Assembly (NCBI GenBank): GCA_951230915.1
Contig: OX579638.1
Coordinates: 6,094,696-6,158,695 of the forward strand
DNA: 64,000 bases
Direction of reading: 5' to 3'
From: Antitrichia curtipendula
Taxonomy: Eukaryota; Streptophyta; Bryopsida; Hypnales; Leucodontaceae
Each line of letters starts with the position of its first letter. Position 1 is the first letter of the stretch. The notes under the pieces were generated by a model. That model did not search any database. It was not told the DNA's origin and saw only the letters and a list, made by a program, of their open reading frames with translations. Both the position numbers and the translations under genes were made by a program. Below, piece by piece: positions 11,266 through 24,599 of this stretch.

Positions 11266-14107
11266 TATAGTATCTCATTTCAACAATATATTCTATTTGT
11301 AACAAGTACAGTTTTGGCTTAGAGGGGTAATCTTTGGATAATATTGATGATTTGAATTTGCAGTATTAATATTGAATCTTGTCAGTTTATCTTTGCTGGC
11401 CCTTTAAATGACGAATACTTCAGTGGGAAGTGTATTGTCTTTACTGGAATGATGAAGTCCATTGGCACTTCACATCATAAAATTTGCTTATTATATGTGA
11501 AGTGTAGTTAAGTATAGTGGAAAGAAGTGTCCACTACTATGAATCATGCGTTACATAGATGATAAATTTGTTTGTCATGTATGAAATGCTAAGTTTGTTT
11601 ATATATTGACTTTGGAATTCTGTCTTACAAAAGGTACAAACATGTTTGATGTTCCTTTCTTTTAGAAACACCTTTTTTTCATTAGATTTGTTCTGCATAT
11701 GATTTTTGTTAGTGTTTGAAAGGCATGTATGTATTTTTTTTTAAGTACTAAGTCATCTTTGTCTTCTATTTATGTCCATCTACTGTACTACACTGTTAAG
11801 TTCTCTTTTTTTTATTGGAAAATTAAGGATTTTAAAAATTGACATTTGTATAAAATACCAGTAGTGTTAAATACATGTCTAGTTTTGTTTTTTAAGGTTC
11901 TAAATTTATATTCAGTCTTCTTTTATTCTTCAATTTTTTTCCAATGCCAAGTGATTCTAATATTGAAAATTATACTTTGGAAAGTGCATTAAAAGTGATA
12001 TACAAGTGTAATTGGAAAGTGACCTTTATTCTTTTATTTGTCATTTTTGAATTGCAAATGCTGATTTTGATAAATATGAAATTTAAGTTAAATTAAACAA
12101 AGTGAAACTCAATACAACATTGTGCATGAGCATTGTCAGATCAATTTTTTTTTTGTCTTGTAACATGGAGCCATGGAGGAGGTAGAAGTGTGTATAACTG
12201 TGCAAACAAAAGAACTGAGTTGCTAAGGTCAAGTGTATGGCTCCACATTCTAATAGGCAGTTATGTAATACTTTGTGGCTAAAGAGTGAATGTGTTAAGA
12301 AGATAGGAACATGTATCTAGTTATAATGTCACCACTGTAGAACAATTTTATTCCTACACCTTCTTTGCAAGGTATTAATAATGTATCGAACACATGTTTA
12401 ATTAAATGTGTGTGACTAATTGATTAATGACAATGGGGATAATTTTGAACCTCATATCTTATGTTCATATTGAATGTAAACAATTGAAGGCTTTGGTCTA
12501 AATGGGTTCAAAAATTCATATAAGGGACAAAGATGTAATCGTTTAACATTGGAGTTCGTCTTCAAGGTTCCAATGTGTCATTACACATTTGGAGACAGAT
12601 TATGTAAAATTTCAAATGAATTTTTTAATGTGCTCCATGAAAATATGTTGTCTGTTGAAGTTATAATAAAGTGACACTGAAAAACTGACAATGATGATAT
12701 TCTTTGAAGGTTGTATGACATAAAGTAGTTTTGTGGGATTCATGTTGAGGTAAAGGATAATTTTAAGTTGTTTATTACTTTATGTCAAAGTATGGACATG
12801 TTCTCATTTTATGTAATTATGTAACTCTGTGTATTTTTATGTCATGTTATTGCAGCAAGTTATTTTCAAAGAACACTTGTGGAAGTTGTGAAAAAATGGT
12901 AAGGGCCTAAATTGTGATATAGAAAGATGATTGCATGTCATGTTATGAAGAAGACATGCTACAGTGACTGGAGTATGGACTCAATGCTTTCCTAGTATGA
13001 AGGCATTCTCTTTGTCAATTCCCGCCTCTGGCCTTTTCCTCCCTCCACTCTTGCCTTCTTGGCGTTAGATTCCTTCCTCGCCCCCTACATTCGGGTGTTT
13101 TGGCCCCTTGGTTTCATCGCCTTGGGGTGTGTAATTGCCTTTGGTTGTTTATCAATAAAGTGTCTACCCTCAAACATGTTTCATTCCTGGTATGAAGACA
13201 CATGTAAAGTGGTTTATCCTAAAATTTATGTTATAAGTAAGTTGCTAAAGAAATGGAAAGTTATGTATCTGATATACTAATTTGTTTGCTTGTCCTAGCA
13301 ACATCTTCTGGTTTGTCATATTCTAGATATGATGCATTGCAAAAAGAACATCTTTGAGAATATATTGAAGACTTCTTTAGGTGAAAAAGACACCCTAGCT
13401 GTAAGACATGTAAGTACGTGGGATTCATCTGCATCTTCATCTAAGACCAATTGGTCCCAAATCCCAATCGAGACTGAGTGTACATGTTAGATGCATCATA
13501 CGTTCTTTCAATAGTAGATAAGGCATGTGTCTTACAAGTCTTAAAGAATTTGAGGATGCCCACAAATTATGTTTTAGCACTTCATACAAAAATCAGCAAA
13601 GGGAAGTTGAGTGGCCTGAAATCTCATGAATTTTATGTTCTTTTACAACAAATATTAACATTTTATTTCTGAAAAGTGTCCAATAAGACTCTTGGTAGAA
13701 CAATAATTTGATTGAGTAGAGTCTTTAGAAAATTGTGTGCTAAAACGGTAGATCTTAATAACAAGGAACAATTGAAGTTGGATTCAACTGAAACCATGTG
13801 CATGATGGAGAAGGAAATGCCACCATCATTTTGACATTATATTGCATTTGCCTAACTACTTAGTGGAGGAATTATTTATTTGTGGACCCGTTCATATTCG
13901 ATAGATGTACTCTTATGAATGCTACTTCAAAATGTCGAAAGGTTATATTAGAAACCTGGCAAAACCAGAGGGGAGCATAGCACAAGGCTATCAAACAAAG
14001 CAAGCTTTGGGTTTCATCACTAAATACATGTTCAACTACAATATCAAAGAAGAACCGACAATGGTCGACAAAATTGTAGAAGGGAAAAGGAAGCCCAAGT
14101 TGCTATC
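11266..14107. other. Spacer between two inverted repeat copies; no gene seen
   Basis: AT-rich DNA between copies A and B of the large repeat. A short GC-richer patch at 13020-13160 opens a 73-codon frame (13059-13280) with hydrophobic residues. It lacks any family motif and I do not call it a gene. Short open frames at 13478 and 13905 look random. Confidence 0.5.
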
Positions 14108-15599
14108 ATAGCACAAGAAAGCACAAATCCTACTTTTAGGCGTTAAACTAGCGTAAAACACCTAAGATGACTTGTGTATCGTTCCCACAGGATTTTAACT
14201 TGTAGTTTCCTCAATTTTCCGGAATTCACAATACGGGAAATAACCAAAATCCAAGTCAAAAAAAATCCGGAACTACTAACTAGGAATTGTACTTCCCTAT
14301 CCGTATCCTCTAATCCTTCTTCCCTTTCAACTTACATATTCACCATATATCAAACCCCCATGAAATAGGTTTATAAATCTGTATCAGTGTCCAATACTAC
14401 CCAATACTTTAGTATCCGATCTAACAGACGTGCAACCGGAAAGAGTGTCGTTATCATGTGCCTTTTTTGGATTCAGATCCAGTAAACCAAGTAACCGATG
14501 CAATAGTTTAACCTCTATATTAGAGGATTCCGCTCTTGGGATTAAGGAAGGGAATGTATACCCTATTCTTCAATAGATTATAGTGACTGAAGTTTCACTT
14601 AGAGAAACACAAAACACACACACAAACAAATCTTGGATGCGGATTCTTCCTCACAACTGATTTGGACATCACTACCCACTAGTAGGTCACTGAAGAAACA
14701 TCCACAATCCTCCCTTACTACAACGACAAACCTATCCGAACTAGACCCCAAGAGCCAGACCTGATACTTTGCTAACTAGAAGATCTAGACCATCTTCATG
14801 TTCCTCTCTTCCGGATTCAGCAAGACTTCATCTGACGTCGGCTAGCGCTCGCTCTCCCACCTGAAGAACTTTCCTAACCTAAGAAAGGCTATCCCACTCA
14901 GAAGACACTCGAGAAACTTCAACAATCAGAATTTCCTCCCAATACACAAAGGTTTATCAACCAGATCCCAATACTCCTGAAACCGGATCCAGACAGAATC
15001 TGGGGGTAACTTCTCCTTTCAAGTTTCCACCACCAAGCCACTTGAACTAGCAATGGTCAAAGCACCGCCTAAACCCTCAACACAAGACCAAGACTTTTTA
15101 GACCAATACTCATGGAGTTGAAATCCAAGCTTTCTTTGCAAGATTGAATGGAAAAATAAGAATATAAAACTGTCCAGAGTTGGAACTAACTTCCAACCTC
15201 TAAATACCAAATCAAAGAAAATCCTCCAAGTCCCCAAAAATCCAAAAACGGGACCAAAGAATGCCACGCGTCATTTCCTATCCAGTAACAATTGACTTTC
15301 CTACTAACCTCCCCTTTCCAAAAAATGTGGATCTCAGATCCGAAATTCCCGGAAAAGAGGAAGTCCAGGTGCATCCAATTGAAAAAAGCACCTCACTAGT
15401 AGCTTTCTATCTACTTCCAACTCTGGTTTTCACCCAGCTTCCTATGATTCTTCCTAAGTACTTCCTTTCTACTTTGTAAGCTGCTTCCTATCTACTTCCT
15501 AAGCATCTTCTGATCTATTTCCTAAGCCGCTTCGGGGAAGGTTCCATTTGCTTGATGATCCCTTTCTGAACTGGCTGCTTTCTGCTTGCTGGTGGTTTC

Positions 15600-17094
15600 C
15601 CCTTTGCTACCACCTTACCCTTTGATGGTGTTGGAGTCTTCCCCTTGAAGCTTGCAAGAGAGATGGGCAATGGCTCTCATTCCTCTTCGGATCCGGATTT
15701 TGGGTGAGACTCTGATTTGGAATCGGATCGCGACTGGCTCTCCTCCTTCTCGGAATTACTTGGTGTCTCATCCTCCTTTGAATGGTGACTCTCTGGAGAC
15801 ACCTCCCTAGCCCTCTTCGCCGTAATCTTCCTCTTTGTCGTGCTGGATCCGGATCTTTCTGTCTTCCTTCTTTGGATCCGGATCCGTGTGCGGATCCTTC
15901 TCTTGCCTCTGTCTTAACCTTAGAGGAATCCTTGGCTGGTGTCTTCTTCTCCACTTCTCTTTTCTTTGGAAGAGACATGATCTGAGCTGGCCGGATCGGT
16001 GATGTCTCCTTCCTTGTCTTCACCCTTCCCTTCCTCTCTGAATCAGGAAGGTATCCTGCCTATTGGAGGGCTTCACGGATCTTGTACATGAATCTTTCAA
16101 TCGCCTTTGAGTACTCTGCCAACACCATCACTGCCTTGACTGCTGCTTCCAAACCAGCCTTGTGGATTTCCTCATCATAAAGTCGGGCTTTGTTCAACAC
16201 ATCCCCGGAATGGGATACAAAACTTCATACCCTCCTTAAGGTCTCATCAGATTCTGCCGACATGTCCCTTGCTTCCTTACTCTTCTCCATACTCTTTTTT
16301 AACTGCCAATGGAGATCCTCATTCCTCTCAGTCAACTCCTTCACTCGGGTTTCCCACTTCCAGGCATCACTATCCCGGATCAAATCTTCTACTTTCTCCG
16401 CTAGCTTAGACACTTTGATCCCTCCAAGTAGTCCACAGACATTCCTCACTACGCCTCTCTCCGTATCTAGCTCTTCCCGGATCACCTCAAGATCCAAAAT
16501 AACCCTCTCCAGTGGATCCTCTCTTTGGACTTCTGAATCCGGAGAGTCCATTCTCTCCCTCTGGGGTCCTTTCTTCTTAATGGAGGTTGGGATCCGCTCA
16601 AACTCCGTCCTCCGTTCAGAAGACCCTTTCTTCCTCTCTGATGAATCCCTTCCGGATTCTTCATCCGGTCCTCTCTTTTTCTCCCTTTCCTCACTCTCTT
16701 AGGGTGGAGTTATGTTCAGTTTCACTAGAGTGACTGCTGCCTTGTATATGGTCATCTCCAAAATCCTAAGCGTCCCTAGGTAATCATACAAGTAGAAGAG
16801 GAAGGGTCCAATTGGGGTTGCCTTCGTGTTTCCTAAAGAGATGACCATTTTCCCGACTAGGTCCTTCACTATTCCTGCCCAGAATATTTTCCTCTCCCTA
16901 CTCAACGCTCCAAAGATTGTATTAGCCCAAGTTACTGTGATCCGGTTTGGATGTTTCGGATACAATATCGAGACAATGAACTCCAGCATCCTCCTTTCTC
17001 TCCCTATCTTGCAATCGGCTATTGTGTAGCCTTCCTTAGCATGGGGAAGATTAGAAAATTTACCTTCCGCAAATTTGTTTGTATGCGAAGCCAT
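15600..17094 (-). pseudogene. Gag-like coding region of copy B, broken into frames
   Basis: Minus-strand frames line up as one decayed gene. At 17094-16699 a 131-aa frame starts MASHTNKFAEGKF and contains RNAs-gag-like segments such as WANTIFGAL and ATPIGPFLFYLYDYL, reminiscent of plant retrotransposon 'transposon protein' domains. Frames at 16694-16482 and 16551-16225 follow; the latter is a predicted coiled coil (RELDTERG-type heptads, ELTERNEDLHWQLKKSMEK). At 16023-15607 a Lys/Ser/Asp-Pro-rich tail follows. Frames change several times, so it is inactive. Function is inferred only from context and composition. Confidence 0.55.
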
Positions 17095-17583
17095 CCCTTC
17101 TCCCGGACGTGAAAAGTCATATACCTTTTTCTATGTCTCAATCGTCCACTTTTCGGGTAGAGCGCGATTGGTCTTCGCCCACTCGTTTGACTGCTCGCCC
17201 AGCAACTCCTAAATCATCTCTTCGCTCTTCAAACTCCAGGGGCAACTAAAAACCCCGCTACTCCAATTTGGTTCAGATCCTCCTCCAATTGTTTCTTTTC
17301 TCTCTCTCATCCTTTGGAATGGCCGGATAGATGTTCTTGATCTTCAGCGCGCCAGACCCACTGCCTTCTACCTTCACCATTTCTCCCTTAGAGATCTGTT
17401 TCCCTTCACAAACCTCGCACAATCCCTCAAAAACTACGAAGCGATAGGATCCTTCCTCTTTACCGGATCCAAAAACTATGAATTTGCTTTCCTCTCACAC
17501 CTTCACACTTCCAAACAACTCTAAGCGCTCAAAGGATGCTGCAAACTTCAGAACGAGAAAGGAGAGTGGAAGTCCTGACCCCT

Positions 17584-18318
17584 GGGGTGAATGCAAGAAA
17601 GACTAGTACTATTTTTTGTCACACTAGACGTGTCGGACTTGTTATCGGCTATAACTTTTGAAGAATGAATCCAATTAACTTGAAATTATTTTTGGAGATG
17701 GCTAACCTGATCTTGTTTAGATCCCTTATTTTTCAAAAATATTTAAAAATCATTTTATATTTAAATTTCAATTTAGCTAATTTGTCACACTTTGCAGTTT
17801 AGGGGTTTTTAGTACTGGGGAGAATCCAAACTTAATGATCTAGATCTGAAATTTCTATGGTCTATTCCCATAGTAGGAAGTCATGTATCTACCAAAGGAA
17901 ATTTAAAAATATTTTATTTTATGCCCTCCACATACGTGCAAATAGGGCTCCCTTGCACGCGCAGTTCTGAACATTCAAAAAAATTTCAAGTTCATTTTTT
18001 TGGTGAAATGTCTTTCCTATAAAGTCCTCCCAAATGGCCAATTTTTAGTTTACTTAAAAATTATTTTTCCTATTTTTTACAAATTAAAATGTGAAAGTAC
18101 CTATTTTCATGAGATTTTGCACTTTTTCAGTTCTCCTACTTAGAGAATTTTTCTATGCTTTTCCTTCCTAGGGTAACTTCTTCTTAAAGGTGTATACATT
18201 GAACATATTTTTCAGATTTTTTTTAAATTGTTTTTCTAATTATACAGTACTCCCAAAAAAAACATGAGTACTGTGGAAAACGCTACGCAAAGTGGACGGT
18301 CTTTCTTGCATTCACCCC
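17584..18318. mobile_element. Inverted-repeat element nested in copy B
   Basis: Begins GGGGTGAATGCAAGAAAGAC and ends with the exact complement GTCTTTCTTGCATTCACCCC, giving a ~735-bp element with ~20-bp terminal inverted repeats. It interrupts the coding direction of copy B and is absent from copy A at the matching place. No coding frame. A short CCT flank is shared, but the target duplication length is ambiguous. Confidence 0.72.
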
Positions 18319-18715
18319 CTGTGTCATCTTCCCCAACTTCGTTCCTAGCCGTTTAGGTTTCCCGTTTCCGTCGTCATCTTAGGAGGATCTGACCGTTGAA
18401 CGGTCATCCCTAATTTTCGGTAGAGCCGTTGGATCCAAGAAATGCTCTACTGGCTTCTGGTAGGTCCTGCAGCCTCTTCCGGTACGTGTTCGAGATATTC
18501 TCGGGTACTGATCCGGATCCTATTCCGGTTCCGATTTTCGGTAAAAACAGGAAATCTTATCTTCCTGTTAACCTAATTATCTCTCTATCACTACACCTAT
18601 TATAAGGGAACGTTAATCTTGATAAGATTCTTGGTTTACACCTCCATGAACCAAAAAAAATGTACCAATACTAACTCGTTCCTCCAACTTTCTAGGTAAT
18701 TAGGCTAATCTTCAC

Positions 18716-19247
18716 ATTTTGGTCTATGATAGTTGTTGTTAGATGGATTGAGAAGTGCCATGCACGAGTTTATAATTGACAATGCGTTGCATTTGGAACG
18801 TTACTGCAACCTAAGTTTCTACTTCTTGACTGCAAAGTCATAAAATGTTTTGAGTTTGCTTAGAACATTCTATTTATGTCATGGTAGTCACTACAAGCAA
18901 TGGTAATGGAGCATGCAAAGTGAGATTGTCTTTAATCACAAAGTTAGTTTTTTTTCGAATAGGTGAATGAAAATTGAATTCAAGTCGATTACTTATTAAT
19001 GTAAAAAGAGTTTCACAACTTTTGAGAAATTTAAAATGTGGTTTTAAAGTAATAGGCTCTTAAATTGACCTTTAAGAGCTAATTGCATTTTGGTAAAGCT
19101 CAACTCCTTTTTAACAATTTTCAGTAAATTTTCATAGGAAAAAAATGGAATTGGCATGTAACCCAACTTGTTTAATATTTTCTGGACCTTTATGGAATTA
19201 GTTACAAATTTTTGAAGTTGAAATGCATTGGTCACTAAAAACGCCCC
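18716..19247. other. AT-rich spacer, no gene seen
   Basis: No open frame with motifs and no repeat that I recognise between copy B and the CACTA element at 19248. Confidence 0.5.
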
Positions 19248-20318
19248 CACTACAAGAAAACGAGGGGTTATGCAACTATTGTTTGCAACTGGTTTTGTAG
19301 TTGCATGAGCCGTTTGCAACTAGGTGACAATTTAGAGCCCGCAGTTGCAGTGGACAAGTTGCACTAGTTGCAAAGCAGTTGCAAAAAATTTCAAAGTTGT
19401 TTATCATTTGACAGTATACTTGAAAGTTCATCGATGAACTTTTTTGACGTGGTTGCTTATGTGGAAGTCACTTGTGTGCAACTTGTCTGCAACTAATGTG
19501 CAACTGGTTTGCGATTGACTTACAATTGGTTTGCGACTAGTGTGCAACTAGTTTGCGTCTTTGTAACTTGTAGATTTGAAATTTGAATTTCAAAGATTTG
19601 AAGATTTGAAATTTCAGATCTATCTTTTTTTTTAGATTGCCAAATCTAGAAATATCTTAAACTTTAAATATTTATAGATTTTTGTAGATTATAAAAATCT
19701 ACAAAGTGTAAAAATCTACAAAATATATAAATATTAGAATTTCATTATCAAAATTCATTACACAATACTGCTATAACTTACAATTCTTATATGTTCAACC
19801 TAATGGTATTCTTGACAATTGATGTAAGACAATTAATAAAAGACTTAATAGTAGCATTTTAGTTGTTTTCTAGTTGCATGCTAGTTTTTTCAAGTTAAAG
19901 TCTAGTTGTTTTTAAATCAAACACTAGTCGAATTGTAATTGCAATGTAGTTGTAGTCTAGTTGCACTATAGTTGCAATCCAATTGCAATCCAATTGCAAT
20001 CTAGTTGCATTCTAGTTAAATTGCTATCGAATTTAAATTACATGCAATTGTAGATAGACACATTGGACTCTATAGAACGTAAAATTGTCCACATTGACAA
20101 TTGTGATGAAGATTGGATGTAAAGTACCGCACATCAACTCTTTTGTTACATTCCCGTATGCGTAATTACATGTTGCGACTACTTTGCAACTATTTTGCAA
20201 CTACAGTGTAACTATGTCAGAGTTGGTGCAAATATAGAAGATTGTAGTTGCAGGGCAGTTGCATAGGACATGTAGTTGCATTTCAGTCGGTTGTAGTAAA
20301 CACGTTTTTCTTCTAGTG
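19248..20318. mobile_element. Non-autonomous CACTA element rich in TTGCAACT words
   Basis: Begins CACTACAAGAAAACGAGGGG and ends ACGTTTTTCTTCTAGTG, giving imperfect CACTA inverted repeats. Both flanks contain dozens of subterminal copies of TTGCAACT/AGTTGCAA (for example 19270-19560 and 19860-20290). No transposase frame. The flanks are CCC on the left and GCC on the right, so the 3-bp duplication is imperfect or the boundary is off by a base. Confidence 0.8.
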
Positions 20319-20788
20319 GCCCCTTCTTAAAATGTACATTGTAGGTGCATTGAAGAAAGAAAAATGTACCTCTATGTTAGAGGTCACTTTTAGAGCCCGA
20401 TTGCTTTTAGAACACCCTACCTTAGCAGCAACAACACTTGGTCAAATGGAAATTGGTTGTCCAAATTTTAAGTATTGTTTAGAGATGTAACAAAATCTAA
20501 AGAAGCACTTGATTGATGTCAATCCTTGGATTGACAAATATTTGAACCTGGTAATGTCCGTTCATTATGGAAATTGAAGAGGCTTTGTCAACCGACTTAT
20601 AATTTTCAAAAAATCCATTATTAGTTTTATTGGTCAAATTGAAGATGAAGAAGTGGAGAAGTTTTTTTGTTTTTTTTCATATTTATATTTCAATAAATTA
20701 GAATTTCAAAATAAATTTGTAATATTTTTACAATTTTTCAACAAAAAACACAAGTGTATTTTGAGACTAAGGAACTATCGCAAATTAC
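20319..20788. other. AT-rich spacer, no gene seen
   Basis: No recognisable coding or repeat feature. Confidence 0.5.
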
Positions 20789-20792
20789 ATGT

Positions 20793-20978
20793 ATGCCATA
20801 TTTAACGACTTTTTGACTTTTGAAAGTCCATAATTAATAATGGTCATTGTGAGATCCCATGATGGTCATCAGGAGATCTATACAAACATTGGGAGATCTC
20901 ACAATGTTATTATCCCGGCATCTTCGGATGTTTAGTCCATAATTCATTTAATAGTCCAAAAATAGATAAATGTGGCAT
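20793..20978. mobile_element. Short non-autonomous relative of the giant transposon
   Basis: A 186-bp element with ends ATGCCATATTTAACGACTTT and, read inward from the right, ATGCCACATTTATCTATTTT. Over the 26-bp terminus of the giant element these differ at only 3 and 4 positions. It is flanked by a perfect 4-bp duplication ATGT (20789-20792, 20979-20982). Inside are three copies of the palindrome: 20845-20864 (CATTGTGAGATCCCATGATG), a half copy from 20867, and 20887-20906 (CATTGGGAGATCTCACAATG). It has no coding capacity and would depend on an active relative to move. Confidence 0.9.
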
Positions 20979-20982
20979 ATGT

Positions 20983-22289
20983 GCAAACTCCTTTAAAGTT
21001 ATGTTCATGTTTTATGAAAAATAAATGGAGTTCATTTCTGTAAGGGAAATGTTGTAATGTATATATGAATTATAATTTCTGTTTCCATAGTGAACTTTAA
21101 GAAAAATGAAGATTTTGGACTCGATAATATAGTGTCGACATGGAAGCATTTACACTGGCAGACATACTGAGAAGAGCATTATTAGTTCATAATCCAAGAA
21201 AATGAAGTTGACATGCAAGCAAAAATAATTATTGTGTACAAGGTTCTGCTGGAGAGCGATACCAGAAGTGAGAGTTGGAATGTCTTTACAGAGATTGTAA
21301 CTAAGAGTAAGGTAGTATGCAATTGTCCTCTTGAAATGAATCCTATAAAAATTATCAAATAGATATGAGGTGGTTTATAGATGGACCACTTCAACCATTA
21401 ATTGAACCAAGAAAAAAAATATTCTTTATTGCAATAGCCAATCGTTTGCCTTGATTTCCTCAAGTCACTTTAGAAGTTGCAAGTAGACATATTTTGGGAG
21501 ACCTAGGGCCACAAATACGTATCTACAACATAAATCTTTGAAAATGCATAACTAATTCAAAAATACTTAAGGAAATATGAAATCACTTGTGTTACGTTTG
21601 TCATCTATTTTTTTTTCTCTAAAAATGATCTACAAATATTTTTATCCATGGAAACCTATAAAAGAGGTAGATCAGCCCTTAAATGGTCATTTTCAGAGCA
21701 TACTACCTTATCTAGTATTCTCTGAAGCTATGCAATTTAGAGGTGCTTAATTGATTTTTGGAGATATATAAACTGTAGGAAACAATTAATAGAGAAATAT
21801 CATTGGCAGAATAATGAAATTGGGTTTTAATTGAAGTCATTTAACATTTTTGAAACCTTCCATTAGAGAACATTGCAAGCCTCAGTAGGGCCACTCCTCC
21901 AGAGTGACCTAACCAAATTGTTAATTGAAATTAGGGAAGTAGCCACAGTGCATAGTCAAATTGTGTGAATTTCACGAAGGACGTCAAAATTTTGCAAAAG
22001 ATGTTAATGACTAGAGCAGAGGTCTGTTTAATATTCCTCCACATGAGCATGCAAGGTGATTAATTGGCAAATTAATAAAAAATTTGGATTTTGAAGCTAA
22101 TTGTCATAAAAATTAAAATCACTAGTGATTGCAAGCTATCTATGCAAGTCACTTAGTCACATGCACTAGAAGTGGAGAAGGGAAGATATTTATACAAGTG
22201 GGGTAATAGTAGATAAATCAATCCATGTGGGATATGTAAATTAGGATTAATAGGAGCACAACCGCTCAAAGTTAAGTGAAAAGCAAAAA
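20983..22289. other. AT-rich DNA, no gene seen
   Basis: No convincing coding frame on either strand; the 70-codon frame at 21182-21394 (minus) has no motif. No repeats recognised. Confidence 0.5.
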
Positions 22290-22656
22290 TTGTGTTCAAA
22301 GTTGAATTTCATACCCCATTTAGATATAGTAGAATATTTTTTTTCAAAAAGATTTGAAGTACAGAAAATTGGAGAATCAGTCTTATTTTCATCTCCAAAA
22401 ATATGTTTGAGTTTTAGAGCCTCCAATAAAAACTTATGGACAAAATTCAGAGAGGGTGTTTAAATGTCAAAGAAAATTTTTCTTCCAACCCCTTTTAGAA
22501 TTTTGTCCATGAATTTTTATTGGAGGTTCTAAACCTCAAAAAGATTTTTGGAGATGAAAATTAGATTGATTATCCAAATTTAATTAGTTCAAAGATTTTT
22601 GAAAAAAAATATTCTACTATGCCTAAATGAGGTCTGAAATTTGACTTTGAACACAA
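22290..22656. repeat. Foldback repeat, second full copy
   Basis: Same family as 5461-5829: ends TTGTGTTCAAAG and CTTTGAACACAA, with inner arms TTTGAGTTTTAGAGCCTCCA and TGGAGGTTCTAAACCTCAAA facing each other. Non-coding hairpin. Confidence 0.8.
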
Positions 22657-24599
22657 TTTCTTCATTTGACAATGAGTGATATCTCTTCAAAATATCCAAT
22701 ACCCTTTGAGGATTCACCATGAAAAATTGATTTCTCTATAAAAACAACCACTTCATCCTTTATTTGCACCTATTGTCAATGAATTATGACTATCACATTG
22801 CCATTAAGAAAACTCTTGATGGTAGATGTCAATGGACTAATTTTTGTTTTTTTATTTTTATTTTTCAAAATTTGATTAGAGTACAAAGTATGCAATGATT
22901 AGGATTGAAGTGCATTACAATACCTAAATCTTGATTATGTAATATTTTTTACTCTATTTTTGAACCATTGACAATCATTCAATGTCATGGCGCAAGGTGA
23001 GCAACTATAGGGAGAAAAAAGAGTCCTTAAGTGAATTTAAATGTTATCGTGAGTTCCTTTCAGTTGCTCTGGAGCAGCCTTCCAAAGGCTTGAGTTTTTT
23101 TGTAATGGTGGAACTTGTTATGAATTTTTAAAGGTAAAAGGCTATGGTCATTGAAAGGTATGACCTAGTGAAATGTGCTCTTCCTGTACAGTACATTGAA
23201 CAAAGATGAATGAACTGGTTTGATGTGGTCGCATTTTCAGAGTGGATGCTTGTAGAGCAAAGATCCTGAAGACTACTGATGGGGTGGTCCCTGAAATGAT
23301 ATGGTGAGCTTATTAAGGTTCAACAAGATTGATTTTGGAATGTGAATCCTATTTTGAAGTAGTTTGTAGTGTATGAATTTTAGTTGAGCAGATTTTAAAT
23401 ATAATATGTAGAAAAGAGTTTGAATTGTTGTGTAGAAAGATAGTGCAACCAGGTATGTTGTATTGGTATGACAGTTTGGAGATTCTTGAAAGTAAGACGA
23501 CTTAAGATGAGTTTGGATTTCAAAAGTTTGATGTTTTCAGCTGCAAAGCATGTGGACATGTTTTCTTCAATTTTACTAGGCATGTGCAATTCTTATGCAG
23601 CTTCGAAGTGAGGGCATTGAATTTGTAGGAAATGAGATCCAATGAAAATGACTAGGCATTAGACGTGAGTGCTGTGACTAGCAGGCGACTTGGGAAAATG
23701 GGGATTTGGTTTGGTAATAAAAAAATAATGTTTAAGAAAAAAAGTTCAGAAGCTTAAACTCCTATACTTGAAGATTTTTCTCTTGGATGGTTGCTCTCAA
23801 TTCAGTACCTGAAATGATGAAAAGAGTATGATAGCTAGAGGTCAACTTGTCAATTTGATGTAAGACAGATAAATGTTTGGTGAGAAGTGATTTTTGTCCT
23901 TCAAGTAAGGTGAATGAGTTGAATGAAACATTTAGAGTGAAAATACAATCTAAGAATAATTTAATACTTCTGAAAAATGCGTGACACCATTTGTTGCTTA
24001 GGAATGATAGAGAAGTAGCAGTGGAAAAAGATTATGGTCAAAGGAAGGAAGATTAATTAACAAAGGAATATCAAATATGAGTACTTAGTATAGGTAGTAC
24101 CTAGAAATCATGCAATTGAACAACCTTCAATTTTATAATTTAAGTCTTCTACTATTGAAGAGTGATTGGTCTAATGTAGTGACATAATAAACTTTAAAGA
24201 ACAAGCTGTTAATTTTTATAGACATATTAATGTTGCATTCCCATCTCTTGTTGACCTGTATTGGAGGGTAATAAATTTTGTTAGAGAAACCAAGGGCTTC
24301 AGTTTGTGAACATGGAAATTGTAAGTTCAATCTGCTAAACTGAACATATACATATATAATGCATGCAAGGAGGTATCAAAAGTTATGGCATGAGAGGTCT
24401 AGTACACAATCAAAGTATCATAAGAGGCACTTGCACAAAAATGGTCAGTATAGTCCACCATATCCAGTAGGAATGGAGGAGATTTTGAATTTTGCAAGAG
24501 GGATTGGTGGTGGCTAAAGATGTGGAGGACTCATCAAAATTACCTTCACAACAAGCACGAAATTTCAAGAGTATGTATGCATATGGATAGCACTTATGA
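22657..24599. other. Possible upstream debris of a TNP2-type CACTA element
   Basis: AT-rich with short broken frames and no protein motif I can identify. Because a TNP2/DUF4216 remnant follows at 24600 on the plus strand, part of this stretch may be the rest of that decayed transposon; this is inference only. Confidence 0.3.

Larger units (their letters stand above)
14108..18715 (-). mobile_element. Large retroelement-like repeat, copy B (long form, with gag-like frames)
   Basis: Oriented on the minus strand, it starts near 18715 and ends near 14108 with the same terminal words as copy A (CACAAGAAAGCACAAATCCTA read on the plus strand). It carries a Lys/Ser/Glu-rich coding region at 17094-15600 and a nested inverted-repeat element at 17584-18318. 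It could be a LARD-like or gag-only LTR element: I see no pol, and the ends were not proven to be LTRs. Target duplications could not be identified. Confidence 0.65.

Noticed and set aside
13059..13280. 73-codon hydrophobic frame as a small membrane protein
   Set aside because: Short, no matching splice sites or homologous motif, and other frames in the same GC-rich patch look equally open.
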